This document shows positions 1 to 8,296 of a stretch of DNA of 64,000 nt, one piece after another. Position 1 is the first letter of the stretch, and each line of letters begins with the position of its first letter. A model generated the notes under the pieces. It was not told the DNA's origin. It searched no databases and saw only the letters and a list, made by a program, of their open reading frames with translations. The position numbers and the translations under genes were made by a program. The stretch is from positions 53,987 through 117,986 of the forward strand of contig NZ_PYPS01000022.1 in the NCBI RefSeq assembly GCF_003027925.1. Direction: 5' to 3'. The DNA comes from Micromonospora sp. RP3T (GTDB lineage: Bacteria > Actinomycetota > Actinomycetes > Mycobacteriales > Micromonosporaceae).

Positions 1-575
1 GCAGCCCGGCGGCGACCCCGCCCAGCGACTTGCCGACGAACTGCCCGGTCAACGACAGCGCCCCGGGCACCTTCCCGCCCGCGATCACGCCCACCGCCAC
101 CGCGAACAGCACCAGCGCCGTACCGTCGTTGACCAGGCTCTCCGCGCGCAGCGTGGTGAGGATGCCCCGCGGCATCCGCTTGGCCAGGCCGGCGACGGCG
201 GCGGCGTCGGTGGGCGCCAGGACCGCGCCGAGCACCCAGGCGGCGGCCGGTTCCACCCCGAGGGCCCGGGTGACGTACGCGACCGCGACCATCGTGATGA
301 TCACCAGGGCGACGGCCAGCAGCACGATCACCGCGAGGTTGGCCCGGATCTCCCGGAGGCTGATCACCAGGCTCTCCCGGTAGAGGATCGCCGGCAGGAA
401 CAGCACCAGCACCACCTCGGGTTCGAGGACCACGTTCTCGAACGGGGGCAGCAGGCCGAGCAGCGCGCCCATGGCGATCAGCAGCACCGGCGGCGCGACG
501 CTGTACCGGCCGCCGATCGTGGTGCCGACGAGCACGGTGGCGCCGAGCACCCCGATCAGCACGAGTGCGTCCACG
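1..575 (-). CDS. Na+/H+ antiporter, CPA1 family (3' end cut by window edge)
   Basis: The reading frame opens with GTG at 575 and runs off the left edge, giving about 191 residues. It starts with a hydrophobic segment (VDALVLIGVLGATVLVG) and contains further membrane spans. Near residue 125 comes APTDAAAVAGLAKRMPRG, followed by LRAESLVNDGTALVLF. These are hallmark transport-core motifs of NhaP/CPA1 sodium/proton exchangers, including the ND pair. The protein would exchange Na+ (or K+) for H+ across the plasma membrane. The family usually has 10-13 spans and 400-550 residues, so most of the C-terminal half lies outside the window. The family call is firm; ion preference cannot be read from this part. 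Confidence 0.85.
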
Positions 576-650
576 CCGTACCCCCGTCGCCGTCCGCCGC
601 CACCACCGTGCCGCACGTCGCGGGCCGGGTGGGGCGGAACGGGCCGATCG

Positions 651-1271
651 CTACTCGAAGCGGGACGGATCGCCGGCGCCCCGGCGCAGGATCTCCGGCT
701 CCGGGCCGGACAGGTCGACCACGGTGGTCGGTTCGAGCCCGCAGTCCCCGGCGTCGACCACGGCCTCGACCAGGTGGTCGAGGCGTTCCTTGATCTCCCA
801 GCCCTGGGTCATCGGCTCCGTCTCACCGGGCAGCAGCAGGGTGCTGGAGAGCAACGGCTCGCCCAGCTCGGCGAGCAGCGCCTGGGTGACGGTGTGCTTC
901 GGCACCCGCGCGCCGACCACCCGCCGGCGCGGGTCCTGCAACCGGCGCGGCACCTCCGAGGTGGCCGGCAACAGGAACGTGTAACTGCCCGGGATCACGG
1001 ACTTGACCTGCCGGAAGACCGCGTTGCTGAGCTTGACGAACTGACCGAGCTGGGCGAAGTCCGCGCACACCAGCGTGAACGGGTGCCGCTCGTCGAGCCG
1101 CCGGATCTCCCGGATCCGCTCTACGCCGGCCCGGTTGCCGAGCCGGCAGCCGAGCGCGTAGCAGGAGTCGGTCGGGTAGACGATCACGCCGTCGGACCGG
1201 AGCAGGTCCACCACCTGCCGGATGACCCGGGGTTGGGGGTTGTCCGGATGCAGGTCGTAGTACCGCGCCAC
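651..1271 (-). CDS. YciO/Sua5/YrdC-family protein (threonylcarbamoyl-AMP synthase-like)
   Basis: The 206-residue protein begins VARYYDLHPDNPQPR and carries the YrdC-fold signature VIVYPTDSCYALGC, with RRLDERHPFTLVCADF and RVPKHTVTQALL further on. The HPDNPQPR opening and the length match the YciO branch rather than full-length Sua5. Family members bind L-threonine, bicarbonate and ATP and make threonylcarbamoyl-AMP for tRNA t6A; YciO itself is a weak or uncertain synthase. A longer frame could start at 1301, but a TAGGCT -10 box ends 7 nt before the GTG at 1271, so a leaderless start there is preferred. It also gives the usual family length. Confidence 0.85.
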   Translation of the reverse strand: MARYYDLHPDNPQPRVIRQVVDLLRSDGVIVYPTDSCYALGCRLGNRAGVERIREIRRLDERHPFTLVCADFAQLGQFVKLSNAVFRQVKSVIPGSYTFLLPATSEVPRRLQDPRRRVVGARVPKHTVTQALLAELGEPLLSSTLLLPGETEPMTQGWEIKERLDHLVEAVVDAGDCGLEPTTVVDLSGPEPEILRRGAGDPSRFE

Positions 1272-1278
1272 GCCGGCC

Positions 1279-1284
1279 AGCCTA
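1279..1284 (-). promoter_or_regulatory. Leaderless -10 box of the YciO-type gene
   Basis: TAGGCT on the minus strand ends 7 nt before the GTG at 1271. That spacing is typical of leaderless actinobacterial transcripts, and it decides the start codon. Confidence 0.5.
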
Positions 1285-1367
1285 TGCCCCGTCCCGATCA
1301 TCCGCAGGTTTGCCGGGGGCCGGTTCCGGAAACAGGTGGGGGCCGTTCACCACAGGGGGGATCGACC

Positions 1368-1631
1368 ATGTCCGAATCCAGCACCGACCGCGCCGCCGCC
1401 CGTCCGGCGGAGGTGACCGACCCACTGCTGTGGGATCTGTCCGTCGCGGTGGCCGACGCGCACCAGCCGGACGCGGAGCGGGCGTGCGCCAGCCCGAGCT
1501 GCGCCGGCGCGGCCTGGCCGTGCGCCGCCTGGGACACCGCACAGGCGGGGCTGAGCGCCGCCCGCCCCCGCTCGTCCGCCACCGCCGCCCCACCCACCAC
1601 CACCCCCCAGCGCCTGGCCCCCGCCGCCTGA
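1368..1631 (+). CDS. Small hypothetical protein, 87 aa
   Basis: ATG at 1368 follows a purine run (aggggggatc) that can serve as ribosome site. The product starts MSESSTDRAAARPAEVTDPLL and ends in a Ser/Thr/Pro/Ala-rich tail. It contains two cysteines close together (ACASPSCAGAAWPCAAW has three in all), which might bind metal, but no family is recognised. There is no signal peptide or membrane span. It is divergent from the YciO-type gene and followed by a long perfect hairpin at 1651-1700. It is probably a real small gene, on codon pattern and ribosome site. Confidence 0.5.
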   Translation: MSESSTDRAAARPAEVTDPLLWDLSVAVADAHQPDAERACASPSCAGAAWPCAAWDTAQAGLSAARPRSSATAAPPTTTPQRLAPAA

Positions 1632-1650
1632 CCCGCCCCAGGCCCGCAAA

Positions 1651-1700
1651 TTCACGGAAAGAGTGGCTATCCGGTGCCGGATAGCCACTCTTTCCGTGAA
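1651..1700. repeat. 50-bp near-perfect palindrome (24-bp arms, 2-nt loop), TTCACGGAAA family
   Basis: The left arm at 1651-1674 starts TTCACGGAAAGAGTGGC and its exact reverse complement fills 1677-1700, with only TG between. It lies 20 bp after the small gene and could terminate it in either direction. The outer TTCACGGAAA/TTTCCGTGAA pair recurs at 20953-21006, so this is one copy of a dispersed intergenic element. Confidence 0.85.
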
Positions 1701-1746
1701 AAAGGGGACGCTCGCGGGGGTGTGGGTGAGACGTGAGCGGAGCCGG

Positions 1747-1825
1747 GAGAGCGCTCTCTTGGGCAACAAAACATTGACGGACGCGTAACCGGAACCTAAT
1801 CTCGCTTCTCAAGAGAGCGCTCTCT
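1747..1825 (+). promoter_or_regulatory. GH81 promoter flanked by two GAGAGCGCTCTC operators
   Basis: TTGACG (1774-1779), 17 nt, then TAATCT (1797-1802) form a good sigma-70-type promoter. A perfect palindrome GAGAGCGCTCTC lies upstream of it at 1747-1758. A second, extended to 14 bp, lies at 1812-1825 over the likely start point. Inverted repeats centred on GCGC are typical LacI-family (CebR-like) sites. Two sites bracketing the promoter suggest repression by looping or double occupancy, relieved by a glucan-derived sugar (inference). Confidence 0.75.
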
Positions 1826-1877
1826 CACCCATCGGACCACCATCCGGACACCACCTTCTCCTCTGAAGGGGACCTCC

Positions 1878-4800
1878 ATGACACTCCCCCTGCGGGACGT
1901 CTCCCCCGGCGCCGCACCGCCGCCGACCCCTCACCCGTCCACTCCCCGGCGTCGCCGGGCGATCGCCCTCGCCACCGTGTCCCTGCTGGCGGCCGGCCTG
2001 CTCGGGGTCGTGGTCGGCGGTGGCGGCACCGCCACCGCCGGCACCGTCGGCGCGGGCAGCTACACCGAGACGCTGCCGCCCGGGGCCGTGCTGCCCAAGG
2101 GCTGCGGCACGGTCAGCACCAACCCCCGCATCTTCGCCACCGCCGACGCGCCGGCCGGCGCGATCCCCACCAACGACTGGTGGTCCTCGCTGATCTGGAA
2201 GCGCAACAACTGCGGGACCAGCGAGAACCTCCAGGCCCACCCGCTGGCGTTCAAGGCCGAGAACAACGGGCTCGGGCTGTCCTACACCACCACGCCGGCG
2301 ATCAGCGGCACCACGACCGGGGTCGGCGAGTACCACTACCCGTACACCGAGGACGTCCGCGTCGGGGTGGCCGGGCTGGCCGCGCCGGTGGTCAAGGCCG
2401 CCGACTGGACCGACTGGACCGTCACCGCCGACTGGAGCGACGGCAACCGCAGCATGCGGGCCACCATCGGCCACGGCCTGCCGTTCAGCTACTACACCGT
2501 CACCGGCGGCGGCGCCGCGCAGCTCACCGCCACCGCGACGCCGACCGTGTGGCGCAACTCCGGCGCCACCATCGGCTTCACCGTCAACGGCCACGACTAC
2601 GTCGCGTACGGGCCGACCGGGTCGACCTGGACCGTCAACGGCGCCGGCATCAGCTCCACGCTGGCCGGCAAGGGCTACTTCTCGGTGGCGGTGCTGCCCG
2701 GCGGCGCGGACAAGGCCGCCCTGGCCGACACCTACGGCCGGTACGCCCACGCGCACGTCACCGGCACCCGGATGAGCTACGCCTACGACCCGGCGACCGG
2801 CTCGGTGCGCACCACGTACGCGTTCACCACCACGCCCCGCGAGGGCACCGAGACGAAGACGGTGGTGGCGCTCTACCCGCACCAGTGGCGCAGCCTCACC
2901 GGCGCCACCCCGATCACCCCGACGTACGTCTCGCCCCGCGGCGCCATGCGGGTGCTCGCCGGCGTGCCGTCGTTCACCACCGGCATGCGCTTCACCGGTG
3001 TGCTGCCCGAGGTGCCGGCCGTCGGCGACGCCGCCGGCGCGGACCTGAGCACGGTCACCAACTACCTCAACGCCGAGCTGGCCAACCCGGAGGGGATCAG
3101 CGGCAAGGACACCTACTGGGCCGGCAAGGGCCTCGGCCGGGCCGCCCGGATCGCCGAGATCGCCGACCAGCTCGGGCTCACCACGGTCCGCGACGCGGCC
3201 GTGGCGGCCATGAAGACGCGGCTCACCAACTGGCTCACCGCCGGCTCCGGCGAGACCGGCCAGCTCTTCTACTACGACCGCAACTGGGGCACGCTGATCG
3301 GCTACCCCGCCTCGTACGGCTCCGACGAGGACCTCAACGACCACCACTTCCACTACGGCTACTTCGTCGCCGCGGCGGCCACGGTGGCCAAGTTCGACCC
3401 CGGCTGGGCCGACAACACCCGCTACGGCGGCATGGTCGACCTGCTCATCCGCGACGCCAACAACTACGACCGGGCCGACGGGCGCTTCCCGTACCTGCGG
3501 GACTTCGACATCTACGCCGGCCACGACTGGGCCTCCGGCCTGGCGCCGTTCTTCGCCGGCAACAACCAGGAGTCCTCCTCGGAGGGGATGAACTTCGCCA
3601 ACGCCCTGATCCAGTGGGGACAGGCCACCGGCAACACCGCCGTCCGGGACGCCGGCGTCTACCTGTGGACCACGCAGTCGGCGGCCATCTCGGAATACTG
3701 GTTCGACGTGCACGACGAGAACTTCCCGGCCGGCTTCGGTCACAAGACCGTCGGCATGGTGTGGGGCGACGGCGGCGCGTACGCCACCTGGTTCTCCTCC
3801 GCGCCGGAGATGATCCAGGGCATCAACATGCTGCCGATCACCGGCGGACACCTGTACCTGGGCGACCACCCCGAGTACGTCAAGGCCAACTACGCCGAGC
3901 TGCTCACCAACAAGAACGGTCCGCCGACGGTGTGGCAGGACATCATCTGGGAGTTCCTGGCGCTCGGCGACGGCGACGAGGCGTTGCGCAACTTCCGGGC
4001 CAACAGCACGTTCGCCAGCGAGGAGGGCGAGAGCAAGGCGCACACGTTCCACTGGATCCGCAACCTGGCCGCGCTCGGCAACGTGGACACCACGGTCACC
4101 GCGAACCACCCGCTGGCCAAGGTGTTCCGCAAGGGCACCGCACGCACCTACGTGGCGTCGAACATCACCGCCGCGCCGCTGACCGTCACGTTCTCCGACG
4201 GCACCCGGCTCACCGTGCCGGCCGGGAAGACCGCCACCTCCGGGGCGTACACCTGGAGCGGCGGCAGCGCCACCGGCGGCGTGACCGTGCCGACCGGTCC
4301 CCCGCCGACCGGCACGCCGACGCCGGACCCGACCACCCCGACCCCGGACCCGACCACGCCGACGCCCACCCCGACCACCGCCAGCCCGACGCCGACCAGC
4401 CCGAGCCCCAGCCCGAGCCCGAGCACCTCGACGCCGACGCTGGAGCCGACCCGCTACCTGGCCGCCGGCGGCGGGCTGGACGGCACCGCCGGCCCGGCCG
4501 GCACGGTCACCGTCGCCGCCGCGAACGGCAACCACGACGGGACGCCGACCAGCCCGCAGGTCTTCACCGCCACCGGGCTGACCGGCACCTACACCGGCGG
4601 GACCACCGCCTTCGACCTGGGCGTCGACGCCGGCATCGCGGTCGGCAACGGCGTCCAGGCCCGGATCTCGTACGACCTGACCGGTGACGGCAGCTTCGAC
4701 CGGGTGGAGACCTACCGGTACTTCGCCACCGACCCGATCGTCGGGTTGGAGCGCTACCGCCAGACCCAGGGCCTGGCCTCGGCCACCGGCACGCTGGGCA

Positions 4801-4910
4801 ACCTGGCCGGTGGCACGGTGAAGGTCGAGGTCTGGAACGCCATCGGCAACAACCCCACCACGGTCGGCACCGGCGACCGCTCGACGATCACCCTGCCCTA
4901 CTCCCGGTGA
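1878..4910 (+). CDS. Secreted endo-beta-1,3-glucanase, GH81 with C-terminal CBM56-like domain
   Basis: This 1010-residue secreted enzyme has a basic N-terminus with an RRRR run, a hydrophobic segment (about 29-47) and a likely signal cleavage near 54. The GH81 catalytic module spans about 70-800. It shows NDWWSSLIW near the start, the signature DLNDHHFHYGYF (D488 is the likely acid) and NNQESSSEGMNFA (E565 and E569 are acidic active-site candidates). A Pro/Thr linker (about 805-855) leads to a C-terminal module like CBM56, a beta-1,3-glucan binder, ending TVKVEVWNAIGNNP. Such enzymes cut laminarin, curdlan and fungal cell-wall glucan. It is monocistronic, with a strong terminator at 4918-4953 and a likely LacI-type double operator upstream. 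Confidence 0.93.
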   Translation: MTLPLRDVSPGAAPPPTPHPSTPRRRRAIALATVSLLAAGLLGVVVGGGGTATAGTVGAGSYTETLPPGAVLPKGCGTVSTNPRIFATADAPAGAIPTNDWWSSLIWKRNNCGTSENLQAHPLAFKAENNGLGLSYTTTPAISGTTTGVGEYHYPYTEDVRVGVAGLAAPVVKAADWTDWTVTADWSDGNRSMRATIGHGLPFSYYTVTGGGAAQLTATATPTVWRNSGATIGFTVNGHDYVAYGPTGSTWTVNGAGISSTLAGKGYFSVAVLPGGADKAALADTYGRYAHAHVTGTRMSYAYDPATGSVRTTYAFTTTPREGTETKTVVALYPHQWRSLTGATPITPTYVSPRGAMRVLAGVPSFTTGMRFTGVLPEVPAVGDAAGADLSTVTNYLNAELANPEGISGKDTYWAGKGLGRAARIAEIADQLGLTTVRDAAVAAMKTRLTNWLTAGSGETGQLFYYDRNWGTLIGYPASYGSDEDLNDHHFHYGYFVAAAATVAKFDPGWADNTRYGGMVDLLIRDANNYDRADGRFPYLRDFDIYAGHDWASGLAPFFAGNNQESSSEGMNFANALIQWGQATGNTAVRDAGVYLWTTQSAAISEYWFDVHDENFPAGFGHKTVGMVWGDGGAYATWFSSAPEMIQGINMLPITGGHLYLGDHPEYVKANYAELLTNKNGPPTVWQDIIWEFLALGDGDEALRNFRANSTFASEEGESKAHTFHWIRNLAALGNVDTTVTANHPLAKVFRKGTARTYVASNITAAPLTVTFSDGTRLTVPAGKTATSGAYTWSGGSATGGVTVPTGPPPTGTPTPDPTTPTPDPTTPTPTPTTASPTPTSPSPSPSPSTSTPTLEPTRYLAAGGGLDGTAGPAGTVTVAAANGNHDGTPTSPQVFTATGLTGTYTGGTTAFDLGVDAGIAVGNGVQARISYDLTGDGSFDRVETYRYFATDPIVGLERYRQTQGLASATGTLGNLAGGTVKVEVWNAIGNNPTTVGTGDRSTITLPYSR

Positions 4911-4917
4911 CCGTGGA

Positions 4918-4953
4918 CCGGCGCCCCGACCCCTCGACGGGTCGGGGCGCCGG
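4918..4953. terminator. Bidirectional hairpin terminator
   Basis: A perfect 13-bp stem (CCGGCGCCCCGAC with its reverse complement) around a 10-nt centre lies between the ends of two convergent genes, 8 bp after the GH81 stop and 4 bp before the VOC stop. It can serve both strands. Confidence 0.75.
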
Positions 4954-4956
4954 CCG

Positions 4957-5337
4957 TCACGGCCAGCGGCTGGCGGTGGCCTCGAACAGCTCCGGGTCGC
5001 TGGCCACCGGGATGACACAGACGAGGTGACCGCCGGGGGCGCGCAGCACGTGGCAGTCCTGCCAGCGGGAGACCGGAGTGGCGCCCAGCGCCCGCAACCG
5101 CTCGACCTCGGCGGGCACGTCGTCGGTCTCGATGTCGAGGTGGTGCCGGGGCGTGTCGTCCACTGCCTGCACGGCGGTGACCAGGCCCGGCACCACGTCG
5201 GCCAGACCGGTGAACTCGGGCTCCGCCGGATCGGTGCGCGCCTCGGCGCCGAGCGCGGCGGACCAGAACGCGGTGACCTCCCCGGCCGACTCCTTCGGTG
5301 CGTCGATGATCAGGGCGTACAGGCGGGACCGATGCAT
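4957..5337 (-). CDS. VOC (glyoxalase/bleomycin-resistance) superfamily protein
   Basis: The 126-residue protein begins MHRSRLYALIIDAP and has the paired beta-alpha-beta-beta-beta pattern of VOC proteins. Conserved pieces are EVTAFWSAALGAE, HHLDIETDD and GGHLVCVIP. HHLDIE and the late acidic positions could supply metal ligands, but the substrate cannot be told from sequence. The start is supported by a leaderless -10 box (TAGGCT at 5344-5349 on the minus strand, 6 nt before the ATG). It is monocistronic and convergent with the glucanase gene. Confidence 0.75.
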   Translation of the reverse strand: MHRSRLYALIIDAPKESAGEVTAFWSAALGAEARTDPAEPEFTGLADVVPGLVTAVQAVDDTPRHHLDIETDDVPAEVERLRALGATPVSRWQDCHVLRAPGGHLVCVIPVASDPELFEATASRWP

Positions 5338-5343
5338 CGCCCG

Positions 5344-5349
5344 AGCCTA
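5344..5349 (-). promoter_or_regulatory. Leaderless -10 box of the VOC gene
   Basis: TAGGCT on the minus strand ends 6 nt before the ATG at 5337. Confidence 0.45.
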
Positions 5350-5382
5350 GCCACGGTCACCGATCCCGGCAGCCCCGCCGGA

Positions 5383-8175
5383 TCAGGCGGTCGCCTCGGC
5401 CAGCAGCTCCAGCAGGTGCCGGTAGGGCTGCCCGGTGGCCCGCGTCAGGCCGATCTCGCAGGTGCGGTTCACCGAGGCGTACCCGTCGAACGGGCGGGCC
5501 GTGACGGCGGCGGCCTCGGCGCGGGTCGCCGACGCGGTCAGCTCCGGGTGCAGCAGCCCCCGGTCGCCGGCGAAGCCGCAGCACTGCCAGCCCTCCGGGA
5601 CCACCACCTCGTCGGCGACCGCCCGGGCCACCGTGAGCACCGCGTCGTCCAGGCCCAGCCGGACCGACGAGCAGGTCGGGTGCAGCGCCAGCGAGCCGAG
5701 CCGGCGGCGCACGGTCAGCCGCGGCAGCAGCGTGGTGGCCGTGAACTCCACCGCGTCGACCACGCGGAGCCCGCCGGCGTCGGCGAGCAGCCGGTCGAAG
5801 CCCTCGGTGCAGGAGGCGGCGTCGCTGACCACCGGCAGCGCGCCGTCCCGGCTGGCCGCCCGCAGCACCGTCGGCACCCGGTCCCGCACCGTCCGCCACC
5901 CGTCGGTGAGCCCCTTGGACGACCAGGGGGTGCCGCAGCACAGGTCGCCGACGCCGGCCGGCACGAGCAGGCGTACGCCGGCCCGGTCGGCGAGCGCGCG
6001 CAGCGCGTCGGCCACGCCGGTCCCGCCCTCGGCGGGTGCGAACAGCGTGCCGAGGCAGGACGGGACGAAGACCGCGTCCGGCTCGTCGGCCGGGTGCGGC
6101 CGGCGGGGCGTGCCGCCGCGCGGCAGGTCCCGCCGCCACTGCGGCACCCGCTCGGCGCCCAGCACGGCGCGGGCCGCCCGGGTGGCCGCCTCGGGCAGCA
6201 CCGGCGGCAACGTGCCGGCCAGGTCCAGCCCACGGGCCATGCCCCGGGTGGTGACGCCCCAACGGCGGGCCGCGCCCCGCCAGCCGGCCCGCGCCGCCCG
6301 GCCCTGCTCCTCGGCGCGCAGTCTTTTGACCAGGTCACCGGTGTTGATCAGCACCGGGCAGGCGGTGGCGCACATGCCGTCCACGGCGCACGTCTGCACC
6401 GCGTCGTAGTCGTACGCGTCGGTCAACTCCCGGGCCAGCGCGGCGTCGCCGGCGGCCTCGGCGGCGGCGATCTCCCGGCGCAACACGATGCGCTGCCGGG
6501 GCGTGGTGGTCAGGTCGCGGCTCGGGCAGACCGGCTCGCAGTAGCCGCACTCGACGCAGCGGTCCACCTCCTCCTCGACGGTCGGCACGGTCTTCAGGTG
6601 CCGCAGGTGCACCGTCGGGTCGTCGCTGAGCAGCACGCCCGGGTTGAGCACCCCGTGCGGGTCGCAGAGCGTCTTCAGCTCCCGCATCACGTCGTACAGC
6701 TCGTCGCCGAACTGACGGCGCACGTACGGGGCCATCACCCGGCCGGTGCCGTGCTCGGCCTTGAGCGTGCCGCCGTGACCCAGCACCAGGTCGACCAGTT
6801 CCTCGGTGAAGTCGGCGTAGCGGGCCGGGGCAGTGCCGTCGGTGAACCGCTCGTTGAGCATGAAGTGCAGGTTGCCGTCCTTGGCGTGCCCGAAGATCAC
6901 GCTGTCGGCGTAGCGGTGGTGGTCGAACAGGTCGGCCAGCGCCGCGCAGGTGTCGGCGAGCGCCGCCACCGGCACCGCGATGTCCTCCAGCAGCGCGGTG
7001 GTGCCGGACGGGCGGGCGCCGGCCACCGCCGCGTACAGCCCCTTGCGGATGTGCCACAGCGCGGCCCGGGCGGCGGGCTCGCCGCTGAGCCGGGCCGGGG
7101 TGGTCAGCGGCAGGTCGGCCAGCACCGGCCCGGCGGCGGCGACCCGGTCGGCCAGCGCGTCCGGCGCGGACTCCTGCCACTCCACCAGCAACGCGGCGTG
7201 CCCGCGTACGGCCAGGGCGCGCAGCGCGGCGTCCGCCTTCGGGTCGCGCTGGGCCACCCGCAGCGCGACGGCGTCGAGCAGTTCGACCGCCGCCGGCCCG
7301 GCGGCCACCAGCGCCGGCATGGCGGCCATCGCCGCGTCGAGGGAGTCGAAGACGAGCAGGCCGGTCGCGGCGTGCCGGTGCGCGGGTACGGTGCGGAACG
7401 TCGCGGACGCGACGAACGCGAGCGTGCCCTCGCTGCCCACCACCAGCCGGGTGAGCAGGTCGGCCGCGTCGTCGTGGTCGAGGAACGCGTTGACGCCGTA
7501 CCCCATGGTGTTCTTCATGGCGAACTGGGCGCGGACCCGGCGCACCGAGTCGGGGTTGTCGCGGACCCGGTCGCGCAGCCGGAGCAGGCCGGCGTGCAGC
7601 GCCGGCTCGGTGGCGCGCAACCGGGCGTCGGCGTCCGGGGCGCCGGTGTCCAGCACGGTGCCGCTGGGCAGCACCAGCACCAGCGACTCCAACGTGCGGT
7701 AGGTGTTGGCCTCGGTGCCGCAGGTCATGCCGCTGGAGTTGTTGGCGACCACGCCGCCGACCGTGCAGGCGGACTCGCTGGCCGGGTCCGGGCCGAGTTT
7801 GCGGCCGTGCGGCGCGAGCCGCGCGTTGACCTGCCGCAGCACCACGCCCGGCTGCACCCGCACCCGCCGCCCGTCGTCGAGCACGGTCAGGTCGCGGAAG
7901 TGCCGGCGGACGTCGACGAGCAGCCGGTCGGTGACCGCCTGGCCGCTGAGGCTGGTGCCGCCGGAGCGGAACGTCAGCGGGGTGCCGGTGCGGCGGCTGT
8001 GCGTCAGTAGCGCGGCGACCTGGCCGGCGTCGGCCGGGGTGGCCACCGCGCCGGGGTGCAGCAGGTAGTGCGAGGCGTCGTGGGCCAGCCGCAGCCGGTC
8101 CGCGGCCCGGGTGCTCACCCCGCCGGGCACCGCCGCCGCCAGCCCGGCCCGGACCGACGCGCTCAACTCTCCCAT
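5383..8175 (-). CDS. FAD-linked oxidase fused to FeS/CCG domains (D-lactate dehydrogenase-like)
   Basis: This 930-residue enzyme joins three parts. An FAD-binding PCMH domain (about 30-220) shows the nucleotide-binding stretches TFRSGGTSLSG and NNSSGMTCGTE. An FAD-oxidase C-terminal domain follows (about 270-530). Then come two 4Fe-4S motifs, CVECGYCEPVCPS and CAVDGMCATACP, and two CCG cysteine-rich repeats, CCGTPWSSKG and CCGFAGDRG. The order matches respiratory D-lactate or glycolate-type dehydrogenases, which oxidise 2-hydroxyacids and pass electrons to quinone at the membrane. ATG at 8175 has GGGAGG 9 nt upstream; a GTG two codons earlier is less well placed. The substrate is inferred from family only. 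Confidence 0.85.
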   Translation of the reverse strand: MGELSASVRAGLAAAVPGGVSTRAADRLRLAHDASHYLLHPGAVATPADAGQVAALLTHSRRTGTPLTFRSGGTSLSGQAVTDRLLVDVRRHFRDLTVLDDGRRVRVQPGVVLRQVNARLAPHGRKLGPDPASESACTVGGVVANNSSGMTCGTEANTYRTLESLVLVLPSGTVLDTGAPDADARLRATEPALHAGLLRLRDRVRDNPDSVRRVRAQFAMKNTMGYGVNAFLDHDDAADLLTRLVVGSEGTLAFVASATFRTVPAHRHAATGLLVFDSLDAAMAAMPALVAAGPAAVELLDAVALRVAQRDPKADAALRALAVRGHAALLVEWQESAPDALADRVAAAGPVLADLPLTTPARLSGEPAARAALWHIRKGLYAAVAGARPSGTTALLEDIAVPVAALADTCAALADLFDHHRYADSVIFGHAKDGNLHFMLNERFTDGTAPARYADFTEELVDLVLGHGGTLKAEHGTGRVMAPYVRRQFGDELYDVMRELKTLCDPHGVLNPGVLLSDDPTVHLRHLKTVPTVEEEVDRCVECGYCEPVCPSRDLTTTPRQRIVLRREIAAAEAAGDAALARELTDAYDYDAVQTCAVDGMCATACPVLINTGDLVKRLRAEEQGRAARAGWRGAARRWGVTTRGMARGLDLAGTLPPVLPEAATRAARAVLGAERVPQWRRDLPRGGTPRRPHPADEPDAVFVPSCLGTLFAPAEGGTGVADALRALADRAGVRLLVPAGVGDLCCGTPWSSKGLTDGWRTVRDRVPTVLRAASRDGALPVVSDAASCTEGFDRLLADAGGLRVVDAVEFTATTLLPRLTVRRRLGSLALHPTCSSVRLGLDDAVLTVARAVADEVVVPEGWQCCGFAGDRGLLHPELTASATRAEAAAVTARPFDGYASVNRTCEIGLTRATGQPYRHLLELLAEATA

Positions 8176-8234
8176 GATCACCGACCTCCCGACCCCACCC
8201 TAGTCCCGTCCCCGGTCCGCCCCGGTCGGTCGGG

Positions 8235-8296
8235 CGGCGATCATGAGGTTGGCGGCGACGAACCGGACGGCGGCGCCCGCAACCTCATGATCGCCG
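8235..8296. repeat. 17-bp inverted repeat with 28-nt loop (GATCATGAGGTTG family)
   Basis: The arm at 8235-8251 (cGGCGATCATGAGGTTG) is exactly complementary to 8280-8296. The right arm contains the TGA stop of the nucleotidyltransferase gene, so the hairpin would form at the end of that transcript and may terminate it. A half copy, GATCATGAGG, occurs near 58703, which hints at a dispersed element. Confidence 0.75.

Noticed and set aside
4310..4440. Short repeated units near the end of the GH81 gene as a possible CRISPR or minisatellite
   Set aside because: They encode the Pro/Thr linker of a secreted enzyme; units are irregular and without spacers.
1809..5018. Long minus-strand frame over the GH81 gene
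   Set aside because: Shadow frame of a strongly coding gene; composition is Gly/Arg/Val-rich, with no domains and no ribosome site.
5026..8010. Long plus-strand frame over the FAD/FeS oxidoreductase gene
   Set aside because: Same GC artefact; the minus strand carries clear FAD and FeS motifs.
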